64,000 bases of DNA from Colletes latitarsis (lineage: Eukaryota; Arthropoda; Insecta; Hymenoptera; Colletidae), in NCBI RefSeq assembly GCF_051014445.1, contig NW_027488377.1, positions 620,001 through 684,000 of the forward strand, written 5' to 3'. The notes under the pieces are model-generated. The model made no database searches. It had not been told where the DNA came from and was given only the letters and a program-made list of their open reading frames with translations. This document shows, one piece after another, positions 1 through 11,240 of this stretch. Numbering within the stretch: position 1 is the stretch's first letter; each line of letters begins with the position of its first letter. The translations under genes and the position numbers were made by a program.

Positions 1-1455
1 GAACCGAGACGTTGAGGTAAGCCATGGGTCTGTGAACAGAGAAACACGGCAATGTGTTTGACACGTAAACACGTTACACGTATATTCGCCGCGTGTGTGT
101 CCTCACGCCCTGGCTTCGATATTCGAATGTATAGGAGCGGAGAATTTCGCTCACTCGTAATATACGAGCTCGCAAGTGGACTGTATTTAATATCTGGCGT
201 GAAAAGAATTAAATTTCCTTTCGACGCCGAACTGAGGTGATTGTCTAGTGGACGGGGATGTAAGTGGAGGTTGTAAGGCTCAAAATGCACTGATCCCGTG
301 AGTATGCCCACGGAGTCTGTGCGTCGAGTCGCACTGCAGTACAACGGCACGACCGTCGATCTGCGGCTTCTCTTTAACGTTCCAACAGATGACTTGTTGG
401 TCGAGAGTTGCACTGCGAAGCCCGACTGCACGTGGTTCACTGCACGAATGCACCACTCGACGTGATTCGTGACAGTATTTGAACTACGTGGGGGCCTGAC
501 CCGCGACTCCTTAACCTCTCCGCACAGGTGCTGCTCTAAGCGTTACACCGGCGGGGTCTGTAGAGGGAAGGAATCGAAGACCGAAAGTCAAGCGTCCGAA
601 GTGGACGCTTGACCTGACTCCAGTGAGCCCACCTGGAGGTTCACCACGTAGGTGCCTCCCTTCGGTGTCTCCTAAGCCGAACGACAATCACAGAGAAGTT
701 TGAACGGTATCCGCCCACTTCTCTGTGTTTCAAACGTCTATACGCTTGAAACGACAAAATAATACTGCACAAGGGGGGTCGAGCACCTTATTGGTCTATT
801 CTCGAACCCTCCAAACTAGACAGAAAATAGAAATTGAGCTTGTTTGGGACTTTCCGGAACGAAACTCCTGAATGCTTTTATTCGAATCGAAAGTCGACTC
901 GTTTGATAAGCAAAGTCTAAATTAATGAATGCTAATTTGAGTTTTAATGAATTCTCAGCTGTGCGAGGTCAATCAGAGGACCCGCACCAGACTGAACATA
1001 GACTCGTTGCACCCTTTATTCAATAATCGTCTACTAGCTTTATCTCGAGAATTTCACTCTCAAGATTCGCTCGATATCTGTTCGAACACGATCGGGAGCC
1101 GATGTGTCCACTTCAGAAGTCGTTTTGAGACTGTGCGGATTGACAGCCGAAGAAGTCGCCGTGGTACTTTAATTAATCGTTCCGCGGCGTTGTCTTAATT
1201 TCGGCAGTCTATCTTTGTCTAATTATTTGCGCGCTACTCTCTCACGATACTGACGTCATCAAAACCGTTGGCACACTCGAATCGAAGGTAATAAGCCGTT
1301 ACCGATGCCAGAAAAACTAGTAACACACGCGTTTTTCTATCACTGCTTGCTGTACCAATTCTCTTAGAGATAATCTGCCGATTATTGTACGCTAACAGGA
1401 TTAACAGTAATCGTGGCCGAGGACAATCGCTCGGCATTATGCAAATCTTTAAACA
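1..1455 (-). mobile_element. Long LTR-like element, fragment cut by window edge (family L, subfamily 1)
   Basis: Nearly identical, base for base, to 57605-59058, so about 196 bp of its left end lies outside the window. The visible right end is TTTAAACA, followed by CCAGC and the satellite. In the full copy at 57409-59058 the ends are TG...CA with a 5-bp target duplication, which is why this is read as a solo LTR. It carries the family boxes GTGGACTGTA (176-185) and GGAGGTTGTAAGGCT (266-280). A hairpin (GCCGAG...CTCGGC) sits just inside the right end. A CRE-like palindrome TGACGTCA is at 1251-1258. No coding region is supported; short open frames here recur in the other copy only because the DNA is the same. 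Minus orientation is inferred from the AATAAA-bearing end of the full copy. Confidence 0.75.
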
Positions 1456-1958
1456 CCAGCTAACTGCTTTCTTACTAGCCTGCTCCTTGCTTTCTAGCTT
1501 ATTCCTTGCTTACTTGCTTACTGCTTGCTTACTAGCATACTGCTTCCTTACTAGCTCTCTCCTCGCTTACAAGCTCACTGCTTGCTTATTACCTTACTGC
1601 GTGCTTACTAACTTCCTACCTGGTTACTAGCTAACTACTTTCTTACCAGCTTACTGCTTGTTTACTGGCTTACTAGTTGCTTACTAGCTTACAGCTCGCT
1701 TACTATCAAACTGCTTCCCTACTAGCTTCCTGCTCGCTTACTAGCTCACTGCTCGCTTACTAGCTTATTGCTTGCTTTCTAGCTTACTGCTAGCTTACTA
1801 GCTTACTGCTTGCTTAATAGCTTACAGCCAGCTTTCTAGCTCACTACTCGCTTAGTAGCTCACTCCATGCATACTAGCTTGCTGCTTGCTTTCTAGCTTA
1901 GTGCTTCCGTTCTAGCTTCCTGCTCGCTTACTATCTTGCTGCTTGCTTTCGAGGTTAC
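1456..1958 (+). repeat. 19-bp satellite, block 1
   Basis: Diverged head-to-tail copies of the 19-bp unit CTTACTGCTTGCTTACTAG, which can be split into an 11-bp part (CTTACTGCTTG) and an 8-bp part (CTTACTAG). The block ends at the poly-T of a LINE tail. Leucine-rich open frames running through it are artefacts of the repeat. Confidence 0.95.
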
Positions 1959-2256
1959 TTTTTTTTTTTTGTACGTGGGGAAATCCTTATGGACACCCGC
2001 GAACCCACCCGAAGGGCGGGCTGGTAGGTAGTGTCGGACTCATACCGACTAAAACCCCACGGTGACCATCCTGAGACGCCTGGCGAGTGACCGGGAACTC
2101 TAGTGAGACATCACAGAGTCCCCCGCCGCGTCGTGCGTTTTCAGGCCCCTCCCGGTGGGAGGCACTCCTCCCACCGCATTCCCACTCAACCGCAAGCGCC
2201 TGGTCACCAGCGCCCACGGCCACGTGAGATAGGACTACGTCGCCGACTGGGTGGCC
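1959..2256 (-). mobile_element. 5'-truncated R1-clade LINE, 3' UTR tail only
   Basis: Poly-T at 1959-1970 followed by GTACGTGGGGAAATCC, a variant of the LINE-A 3' end (GTCGTGGGGAAAATC). The shared motif ACCCCACGGTGACC confirms a relationship. About 285 bp of 3' UTR-like sequence follows and then the satellite resumes near 2257. This matches a minus-strand LINE insertion truncated before its coding region. No clear target duplication could be defined. It is probably a different subfamily from the five longer LINE-A copies, because alignment is lost after the first 120 bp or so. Confidence 0.65.
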
Positions 2257-2497
2257 ACTAGCTTACTTGTTGCTTACTGGCTTACTGCTTGCTTACTATC
2301 AAGCTGCTTCCTTTGTAGCTTCTTCCACGGTTACTAGCCCACTGCTTGCTTACCAGATTACAGCGAGCTTGCTCGATTACTGCAAGCTTACCAGCCTACT
2401 GCTTGCATTCTAGATTACTGCTTGCATACTGGCTTGCTGCTTGCATTCTAGCTTACTGCTTGCATACTGGCTTGCTGCTTGCTTACCAGATCACTGC
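2257..2497 (+). repeat. 19-bp satellite, block 2
   Basis: Same unit and polarity as block 1. It is joined directly to the interior of a LINE-A ORF2 at about 2497. The junction has short microhomology (CCATAC on the satellite side, CATACAGG in the LINE), which suggests a deletion rather than a normal LINE end. Confidence 0.9.
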
Positions 2498-3499
2498 TCC
2501 ATACAGGTCATCAGCTGCCCTCGCTCGCGCCACGCCGTCGCCTGTACGTTGACGACGGCGCGCGCGGGTGTACTGGCGTCGGGCGCGGACAGTCGCGACT
2601 CGCAACTCCGCGATCGCGTCCGACCACCAGTACACCGCCCGGCGAGGAGAAGCCCGCCCGACCCGAGGCATCGCCGCGTCGCAAATACCCGCGACCAATG
2701 CTCCGAGCCGGGCGACCTCCTCCTCTATGCTCGGCAACTCGGCCGCTCCCTGCGGCCAAGTTGCAGCGAGGGCAGCTGCCATCAGGGCGTCCTTGTCCAG
2801 GCGCCGAAGCGCCCAGCGGCGTGGTGGGGTGCCACGCAGGCGGCCGTGTCGGGATGCACTCGCGGCGGCAGAGACCTCCATCCGGATGTACCGGTGATCG
2901 GAGAGTGTCTCTGCCCCCGCGACCACGTGCCAACCCGACACCATGCGCACGGCGTTGGGGGTCGCGAATCCAACATCCACGATGGACCCCCCATATCGCC
3001 GCACGCATGTGTGCTCCGACCCCCGGTTCAATACCCGGAGGTCGAGCCCCGCCGCCCAATCGCCCAGGATCCCGCCGCGAACGGAGGTCCTGGGGGATCC
3101 CCAAGCCACCGACTTGGCATTAAAATCCCCCAGGACCAGCACCGGCCGGGCCGCGTAGCGCTGCACGCATGCCGCGACCTCGGCCAAGTACAGCTCGAAC
3201 GCAGCGTGACCGCTACGGGGCGAAATGTAGCACCCCACCACAGCGACTCCCCCCCAGTCCACGGCGACGAATCCCCGACCGCGCTCCAACAAGGAGAACG
3301 GTGGGGACCCGTCGCCCCCTCCCCATACCGTCGCCACCAAGCCGTCCGCGTCGCCCACCCAATGAGGGTGATCAGGGACGCGGTACGACTCGGCGGCGAC
3401 CGCCAGGCCAACCCCCCACTCCGCGAGGACTTGGGACATCAAGTCCTGTGCCGCGCGGCAGTGGTTGAGGTTGGCCTGGAGGAGGAGGCGGGGCGGCAT
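2498..3499 (-). pseudogene. LINE-A copy 1 ORF2, endonuclease domain only
   Basis: Start of the R1-clade ORF2. The N-terminal apurinic/apyrimidinic-like endonuclease nicks target DNA to prime reverse transcription. Visible motifs are LLQANLNHCRAAQD at the N-terminus, GDFNAKS near residue 140 and SDHRYIRMEV near residue 215, the usual catalytic set of this fold. The first glutamate motif reads AESYRVP here but AEPYRVP in the full-length copy. The ATG at 3499 overlaps the ORF1 stop as TAATG, the arrangement shown for SART1 of silkworm to allow termination-coupled reinitiation. The frame runs open for about 335 codons and is then lost at the satellite junction. The reverse transcriptase is absent, so this copy cannot move on its own. 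Confidence 0.85.
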
Positions 3500-5381
3500 T
3501 AATTAATGGCCGCGCCAGCCTCCTCCCGGCCGTCCGTCCCCGTAGCACCGTCCACCTCCATGGAGGACGATGCCACCGCCCTCGGCACCGGAGCCGGTGC
3601 AGCCCGCCTCTTCCTCTCCTTCCGGGAGGGGGGGGGGGGGAACACTTCTTGCTCCCCACCCTGTGATCGGCTGGCCTCCCCATGTCCGCACACAGCGGGC
3701 AGTGGGGGGCCGCCGAGCACTGGCTCGCACGGTGCTCTTTGGCACCGCAGCGGTAACACTGACCGCTGCGGTCCACCGGCGAGGTGCACCACTGCCTCAC
3801 GTGCCCCAATTCGAGGCAGCGGTGACACTGGAGCGGGCGCGGCGCGAGGATTTCCACTCGCGCCGAAACCCACCCCACCAACACCCTCCCGGATTCCGCC
3901 ACCTTACGGGCGGCGGAGAGGGGGCACCGGGCCCACACCGACCCGAGGCCGGAGGGCGACCTGCGGATCTCTCCGATCCGCAGGTCCTCCACAGGACAGT
4001 CCCCCGCCCTCGCAAGGGCACGGGACACATCCTGTGCGCTGACCGAGTCGTCCAGCCCACAAACGTGAATCTCCGTGCGCTTCGTGGGCCGGGCGACCCG
4101 GACACCTCGCTCGCCCAGCTGCTCCCGGAGCCTCTGGGCGAGACGATCCGCCTTTGCGCCGCCTTCTGCACCGGGGATCTCCAGCAAGAGACCCCCGGTC
4201 GCGGCCCTCTTCGCCCTCACGGAGGCGATGCCCAGCTCTTCCAGGGAGATATTCTCCCTGGCGAGCCGCATCGCCTCCGCGAGGGTCAGGTCGCCCCCCT
4301 GCGCAACGGTCAGCGTCACCGCTGCCGTTTTTGGGGGACGACCTGGTCGTGCCTTCCCGACCTTCGCGGCCTTTACCTTGGCCGCCGGCGGCGGAGGCGG
4401 AGGCTGCGGTTGCGAGGCCTTCCTCGCCGTCCGCTTTGCCTTCCGCCCCACCACCTCACTCCACGCGACCTCCCCTTGGGAGGGTGCTGTGGAGGACGCG
4501 ACCACCGCGACCACGGGTACACCACCTACCTTGGGGGTCGCGACCCGGGGCCCTGGTGCCGCAACGCTGGGCGGAGCCTTCACTCCGCCCTTCTTTGCCT
4601 TCCCCGACTGTACCGGAACAGGTCGGGGAGGCACCGCCTTCCTGCTGACCGCTCTTCCGGCGAGGAGCTCCTCCCGGAAGGCGGCCAGCTTGCCATCAAT
4701 CATGTCCCCAATGCTCCTCAGAAGATCGTCTTCTGAGGAGGACGGGGACTTCTTCACGGGCGGAGTGCGGGTGGAGGGGCCCGCGGTGCCCCGCACCACT
4801 GCCGCCGCACTCCGCTTATTTACCTCCGCCGAGGGTCGCGGCGGTGGAGGAGGAGGGAGGATGGGAGGGAGGGCCGCGCTGTTCCACAGCGCCTCTGCCC
4901 TCCTCCTCCCCTGTCGCTCCTCCTCCAACAGGAGCTGCAGACGGGCGTTCCGCCCTCTGAGCTCCCGCGCCGCCTCCCTCATTTCCTCCGCCGCGGCCTT
5001 CAGGGCCTCCGCGCCACCGCTTTTCTGCCCCTTAAAGGCGCAGGCAGCGGCGACTTTCTCCACCCGCCTCAGGGACGAGGAGATCCTCTCCGATATCTCC
5101 TCGGTCACCTCGTCCCTGAGGCAACTCAGCCTCGCCGACGGGCTCATCGCCCCGCCCACCTCGACGACGGCCTGCCCCGTGCTCTTCCTCTTAGAGCCTA
5201 TGTGGCTCGTGCTGGAGGAGAAGGACGAGACCGACGCCGTCTCGTCGTCCTCCTCCACCCTCCACGAAGCCGGACCTGGCGCTGAGTGGGGCGCGAGTGC
5301 CGCCACCCTAACCCCAACCCCGTCTCCGTCCTCCCCAACCGACAAAACCCGCCCCATCCCCATTTTATTTTCTGTGTCCAT
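3499..5381 (-). pseudogene. LINE-A copy 1 ORF1 (Gag-like nucleic-acid-binding protein)
   Basis: R1-clade ORF1, the RNA-binding partner of the ORF2 enzyme. I chose the ATG at 5381 (MDTENKMGMGR) because it aligns with the start of the full-length copy (MEYKIKTGMGR); an in-frame ATG at 5417 lies upstream. A long charged helix (about residues 90-170) looks like a coiled coil. Low-complexity proline- and lysine-rich stretches follow. Near the C-terminus are three zinc knuckles: CHRCLELGHVRQWC, CYRCGAKEHRASQC and a longer CPLC...H...C. A run of 13 G at 3628-3640 shifts the frame after the third knuckle. The true C-terminus (ending EEAGAAIN) lies in another frame and reaches the TAATG overlap with ORF2. 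Apart from that one shift the frame is open. Confidence 0.85.
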
Positions 5382-5628
5382 AATAATCCCACGAGATGGT
5401 CGGAAATAAAGGTCCACCCGGGCAGAGCCGCCTTACCCGGGTAAGCCTAATACTCCGGGGGTTCGGCAGGTTCCCCGGAGGTGGTCGCTTGGGATTGGGC
5501 CTTCTCCCCCAACCATGCATCCCATCGCCGCGCACCATAGCTTAGGATTGGAGGGCGATTTTATAGAGTCGCCATACTCGTGGCCCAGGCGGTTAAGCCA
5601 AGACCCCCGTTCCTCCTGCCGTCACGTA

Positions 5629-5661
5629 CCATTCACAAAACCAATAGGGAATTGTGAATGG
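5629..5661 (-). other. Conserved hairpin in LINE-A 5' UTR
   Basis: CCATTCACAA (5629-5638) pairs perfectly with TTGTGAATGG (5652-5661) around a 13-nt loop. An outer GTCAC/GTGAC pair flanks it. The full-length copy has the same stem at 51096-51129 with a different loop. The stem is kept while the loop differs, which supports a structured 5' UTR. Confidence 0.6.
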
Positions 5662-7194
5662 GTCGTTGTGACGACCAACAGGAGGCTTACGGTGTGTGTA
5701 TGACTCGGGTACCCCGGGTTCGTTAAGCCCGTACTGCAGCTGAAAGGCTGGCAGCCCCTGAGGGGACCCGGTTCTGCGCTTGCGCGACGGAGCCGGCCGC
5801 AGCCGTCGCTGCTTGCAGATCGTCACGGTTCATTCTTGAGCCGTCGGCGATCGAGTGCGGACCCTGTGACGGTCGCGTTTCCATTTACCTACGAGTTCCG
5901 AGGAGGATGAGTCAATCTCGCTCCTCGTAATAGAATAAGTTTGCGGACAAACAATTTATTGGAAAATCTCGTCATAGCGTCTGGAGATTTTCCCCAGAAA
6001 AAGGACAATCTGCCTGACGTTGCAGCGATCGCAAGGCACGCCGAGTGTGAAGCGATCGTAGACGCAGGATTGTGATTGAACGTTGGAGATTCGGTGTGGA
6101 TCGCCTTGAGTCTTCGTCCAGTTATCCGGTTAGAGCTACTAGAAGGCTGATACCGACATACTGGTATCACCTAGTGGTAGTTCACCGTTCGTAGAGGTCA
6201 TACGAAACCCACTGGAACCACCCGTCCTCTGTACCACTGAGAGTACACCGACCGGTGGGGTGGAAAGTTTCAACGACCCGATTAGAGCTATACGGCGTAG
6301 GGGCAACCGGAAGATAGATATTCAGGAAGGATATCACTTCGTGGTGCTCTCCGTGCATCGGGCGTCGGAGAACCCGCTCCAATATACCGTCGTGAGAAGA
6401 CAATTAGTAGAGCCTAAGCTTACGGTGGAGCAAAGAGTTCGAAGAACCTTCCTTCCATCGCTACACCCACTAGCAGCTGTGAGTCGACCACACTGGGCTG
6501 TGAACGTAGGGTGGTTGGAATTGCAGGGGATTGAGTCCTGAACCGGTGAGCCGCAGACCGGTTCCTCGGAACACAGGAGCCTCCGTCGAGGTAGCCACGG
6601 CTGGCTGCCGGGCGTTCCTTTGATGATGGAATCGCCGGCTTGGCAACCACGTGTGCATACCGCAGGTTGCTCCTGAGGAGCAGCCGTCGAGGAAGCCGAA
6701 CCAGGACAAGACGTCCTCTTGCGTGGATGGTGTAGAAACGCCACCCGCACGGGGAGCGTGCTCGCGGGATATAGCCTCTTGGAGCCTTACAACCTCCATT
6801 TGGTTTCCCGTCCGTGGCATTGCGAAGAGAACCCGGTAGAACGGAGAGAAGCACGTCTACCCGGTTGTGCGCGTCGGTGGGATCGTAGAAAACGAATCTC
6901 ATCGACCAGAAAGAGAAGAATATACAGTCCACTAGCTAGAGTGCTAGATAGCCAGCCAGCTCTCCCCTCCAAGCACACCAGACTGTCGCTGGAGCGCGAG
7001 AAACAGCTGACGAGCGCTCGATTGTTGACTTGTCCGCAAAAGTATTTATTACGCGGATTCTTTTGTTGCAGAAAGCCTCCGCAGTAGAACAAATTGGAGA
7101 CAAAAAGAATAGGAGACGCCTGGCCAAAGCAGAGCCACCGTCGAAGATTATTGTTTTCTGTTTTTCGTTTATTTTTACATTTTGTACTTGTTAT

Positions 7195-7890
7195 AGGACT
7201 AACCCCGGATAAGCAGCAAGCCAACAAAGTCAATAGGATGATTAACAAAAATTTATTGTCGTCTGACTCGATTGAGCAAATTATAGTTTTAAGCGAAGCA
7301 CGATAGGAGAGCCAGAGGATCGTCTTGTCGATACGACATCTCAGACCAGAATGAATCCCGGACGCGTACTGCCGCGGAACCGTCTTAATCCTCCCTACCT
7401 CAATGTTGTAGGGCTCGTCTCGCGGCTTCGCTCAGCCTGACGGCCTCGGCTCGACCTGATCGGTCTACCGTGCTCGTGGACCTTGATTTTGGGAAGACGC
7501 TCACGTTTTCCCCCTTTGATCTACCGGGCCTAGGATGCCGCTTACGACAACCTTACCCGTGGGCTTGGGAAAGAATCCCGACGATGCGGGTTTTCTATCC
7601 AATCCGCGAATCCGCGAGACGCCACCAATCTCGTTTCTGACGGACAAATTAACCCCAAAGGCCTCTCGCTCTCCTCTCGCGCTTCCTTGTACATTCTTCT
7701 TTACTTTATTTGTTATCACATTACACACCAGCGTTTACAACCTAATACATTTACCATATTATAATAGAGAGGTTTTTAAATAACTGTAGGAACTGAACGA
7801 TAAACGATTGAAGAAACTGAAACGATAAGTGCTTGATGAAAACTGAAACGGAGAAACTTATTTAAATAATATAATAATATAATAACTGAT
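7195..7890. other. Unassigned segment inside LTR-like #3 (continues 11246-11343)
   Basis: The solo LTR at 24187-26077 reads straight from GTTATA into an AT-rich tail at the corresponding point, so this roughly 0.8-kb segment is an insertion or a subfamily difference. Element #2 sits inside it. I see no open frame with a recognisable domain, no clear inverted repeats and no clear target duplication. The two edges share only CTAACCC/GGGTTAG. Confidence 0.4.
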
Positions 7891-10800
7891 TGTTAAAATA
7901 GGTACGAGTTCGTGCAAAGATTATGATAAAACCTTGTCTCGTACTGTTAGAATAGGGAGGTTTCAAATATTTTACTTGAACGCCTCGTCTAACGGAGGTC
8001 CGGATCACGAGGGAAAGGACGTTGGAAATGTAGTAATTGCACGTTAGTTTATTTTTCGCTTCGTCGAATTTTCGACGAAGCCGTTTATTTCAGTACTTTT
8101 TCTTTCAGGACGAACACAAACACAAACTCTTAATTCTAACCGCCTGGACGTCTGGCCGGCGTCTAGCCAGAAAAAACCCCGCCGATGGGCCGTCTCCTTT
8201 TCGGCGGTTCGCGTCGCTCTATCCTGAAACAAAAGAGACGAGACTATGCGTAAATATCGAGTAACGTGAGTCACGTTGTCCGTCTCGCTCTAAGGTTCAC
8301 GCGCTCTTGGTTGTGCGTGTCGCACTCACGAGCGGGGAACTCGGCCGCCGTGTTACGCAGCTAAGCTAGTGGACTGTATGTGAGAACGTTCCCTTTAAAT
8401 CAGGAAACGTTTGATTGCAGATTTGGGGGACGAGAATCGATCTCGATTTTTCCCGACTGCTAATTTCGACTGTCGCCGGAGAGGTTAACAGAGGGAGGTT
8501 GTAAGGCTCCAACTATTTGCCTGCTCCTCGGCCGTTTATCGTCCTCGTAATGCGTACGGGCACTGTGTGGTGCAGCACCTTTACAGCGCATGCAGCGACT
8601 TATAATTATAGTGCGTACACCACGGCGCTATACTGAGCGGTTCTACGCACAGGGTCCGTACACACTGGCGATGATTGAACAGCGCTCTAGCTGGTCGCCG
8701 GATGCCGGAACTCAAGTATTGTCCCGAACACCGACTGGAGGACGGTAATACCACCCAGGGTATGCACGCCACGAAGGCCCCTAAGGGTGGGTTTGCACCG
8801 TTCGACAGTCGAGAGGTTCGAGATTCAAATTCGAAACCTCGGACACGACCTCTGATTGCAGCGATACGTGTCTGATTTCAGACTGATGTGGACTATAGCC
8901 ACCGCTGAATGGGAATTTCGGATTATAATTCACGAAATTCTACAGTCGCTTTGATCTGGTCGAAACCCGACCTGATCTATATCGAATTACAACGAGTTGC
9001 GAAAGGAATCACGGGAAGAGATTGATTCACAATCCGTCCTCGTATTCGATTCCTTTCCTCGTTTACGATTTTTTAATTTAAATTGTAAATGGGTTACGGA
9101 AGGAGTCACGGTAAGAGATTGTTTTTACAATCCGTTCTCGTATGGAGTCCTTCCTATTCCACGTTCAGAATTTATTCGAAAAGTTCGAGTGACTCGTAAC
9201 TATTCGAGAACTATGGAATGCCCGAGGAGCGGGGTCGTATGCCCATGTGCTCCCTGCCGGTTCCAGATTAAGAGTGACGGACGAGCACGGACAGTCAAAA
9301 TGTTCGCTCGAAGGGTGAAACCTCCGTAGAGCGGCGCTGTGAACGTTTTTTGAGTCCGTCTTTGTCTAATACAAAATTGTCGTACCTTCTCTAGACACGC
9401 GCGTCGAAACTTTCGTTTCGAAATTGAGCGTTACGTGATCGATCGCGTGAGGTCTCGAAAAAAACCCGAGAGCGGCTGTTTTTCTATCCCGTACTGTTTT
9501 CGCGTAGCGGACACGACGACCGAGGTACCTCTGGTTTTACGTAGGCCGAAAAAACAATACCGGGTGACGAATTATATTTTACTCGAAAATACGTCGAATT
9601 AACGCGATATTTAAACACGTACCCTTTAACGAAATATGGTCCGGATCACGAGGGATTGGAAATATGGGGGAAAGTGAATGTACAATTGAAAATTTTCTTT
9701 CGCCTAGTCCAAGGGACTAGGCCGTTTATTTAGAGGAAAAATTCAAAAATTAAATAAACGTAAAGAAAAGAAAATTTATAAGAAATTAGCTGGATAAACT
9801 GCAGTTGGGCTGAGTCGGCTTGCCTTCAAGGCTCTCGCCTCGGTCTTCTGTAACAAAAAGAGACCGAAATCCAGCTGTTAATAAAGGACAACGCTCGTCG
9901 CGTTGTCGGACTCGCTTTAATCCACTCGCTCCTTACTCCGTTTATTTGTAAACTGGAGCGGGAATTATCACCACAGCGATACGCAGCCGTGTTCGTGGAC
10001 TGTAAAATATTTCAACGTTTCAGATTTTGGAAACGTTGAATTGCAGATGGGGAAGACGAGATTCTAATCTCGATCTTCCCACTGCTGCAGGTTTGGTTTT
10101 TGCAGGAGAGGACAACAAGTGGAGGTTGTAAGGCTCCAAGGGTTGTCAACTCCGCGATCCCTCGCCGTTCCCTGGTCCGTACGGGACCGGTGTGATGCAG
10201 AGCCTTAACTGCGCAGAAGCGACTGATTATTAAGGTTCTAACACCACGGTGCCCTTCGAACGTAGTCCTACGTCGAGTGTCCGTACCCACTGACGATCTG
10301 GAACCCACGCTCCATCAGGTCGAAACCAGCCAAGATATTTACCCAGGGAATGCCAATAAGGCCCCTATCGGGTGTTATCTCAAACTTTTGTTTCGACCCT
10401 GGAAAACGACGAACCCAACCCAGGGGTTTTGCAACGAAGGCTCCCTATAGGTTGGGGTTCTGAACCGTGCAATAGCCAAACAGAGAATCAAGAAATTCTC
10501 TCGGTTCTCAAACACGACCACTGATTTCAGCAATACGTGTTTGTCCGTTACAACGGTGGCGATAATCAAGCACTGTTTAAGTGTAATCTGATTATATTCA
10601 GCCTCCGATGGCGGGTTGTGAAAATTACTCAAATTATCGAGTAAATTTTCCCGTTCCTATGGTTCATTTACCGCGGAAATCGAGATATTCTCACGAAACC
10701 GTAGGGTACGAAATTCGACTTGGCGTGATTCTTTCGAATCCGCAGCAGTCTCTGTTTTGTACCGTTTCGGTTAAGTGGATCCACGATCGTATTAGACGAA

Positions 10801-11240
10801 TCTAATTAATCGTATGTATCGATTCCGATAAATTGACGAGGTCGGCTCAGGAGATCCGCACTCGTCGAGAACCAGGTAGCAAGTGTTCCCGAGACATACC
10901 TGCTTAACCGTGGCTACGAAAGAGGGGAAAATTTTCGTTTCGTGGCGCTGTCTGGTCTAAGCTGTCTGTCTCTTATTAATTTTGTATCCTCTCTGTAATT
11001 TCGGCATAGTAACACCTGTTCTCTGGGAACCGTTACTAGGCCGATCGCGTGATTTGTATCGAAAGTAAGTTTGTAGTTTTTCTACACGGTAATGCTCGAA
11101 ACATATTACGCCGCAGAGAAGGCTCTGGAATGTCGCGTAAACAGAGAATAACCGTATAAGAAATGTCCTGCTTTTTCTATCGATCACGCGACGGTTTAAC
11201 CGACGTTTTTCAATTAACGAATTAACGCGTTATTTAAACA
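7891..11240 (-). mobile_element. Long LTR-like element #2 (family L, subfamily 2), split by #1
   Basis: Begins TGTTAAAATAGG at 7891 and ends ATTTAAACA at 11240, flanked by the 5-bp duplication CTGAT (7886-7890 and 11241-11245). It is split at 7944/9618 by element #1. Rejoining the halves puts GGTACGAG opposite CTCGTACC, so the end forms a long imperfect hairpin. Boxes are TCCGGAT (9640-9646), GTGGACTGTA (9995-10004) and GGAGGTTGTAAGGCT (10121-10135). TG...CA ends with a 5-bp duplication and no coding region fit a solo LTR. Confidence 0.8.
7945..9617 (-). mobile_element. Long LTR-like element #1 (family L, subfamily 2), nested in #2
   Basis: Starts TGTTAGAATAGG at 7945 and ends ATTTAAACA at 9617. 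Its 5-bp duplication is CGTAC (7940-7944 and 9618-9622). It is a diverged relative of #2, sharing TCCGGATCACGAGGG (from 7999), GTGGACTGTA (8369-8378) and GGAGGTTGTAAGGCT (8494-8508), with the same 115-116-bp spacing between the last two. The terminal hairpin here is GTTAGA...TCTAAC. No coding region is supported. Confidence 0.85.

Larger units (their letters stand above)
2498..5765 (-). mobile_element. LINE-A copy 1 (R1 clade), 3' half missing
   Basis: GC-rich R1-clade non-LTR retrotransposon on the minus strand. Read 5' to 3', it has a 5' UTR (5765-5382), ORF1 (5381-3499) and the endonuclease part of ORF2 (3499-2498). It stops abruptly inside ORF2 where the satellite begins, so the reverse transcriptase and 3' UTR are gone. 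Its 5' end matches that of the full-length copy at 51238 (CCCCTGAGGG). Beyond 5766 the sequence is LTR-like element #3, which it entered. The left part of that LTR is also missing, so one deletion probably removed both. The 5' UTR carries a hairpin at 5629-5661. Confidence 0.88.

Noticed and set aside
4075..5409. 444-codon plus-strand frame opposite LINE-A ORF1 (and similar antisense frames at 46839-48029 and 49997-51004)
   Set aside because: GC-rich DNA leaves the antisense frames open. The minus-strand frames carry the zinc knuckles and RT motifs.
6334..6750. Minus-strand 138-codon frame shared with 25109-25525, and 6420-6932 shared with 25189-25707
   Set aside because: Overlapping frames are conserved at once because the DNA of the two LTRs is nearly the same. 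No domain and no frame-specific conservation was seen.
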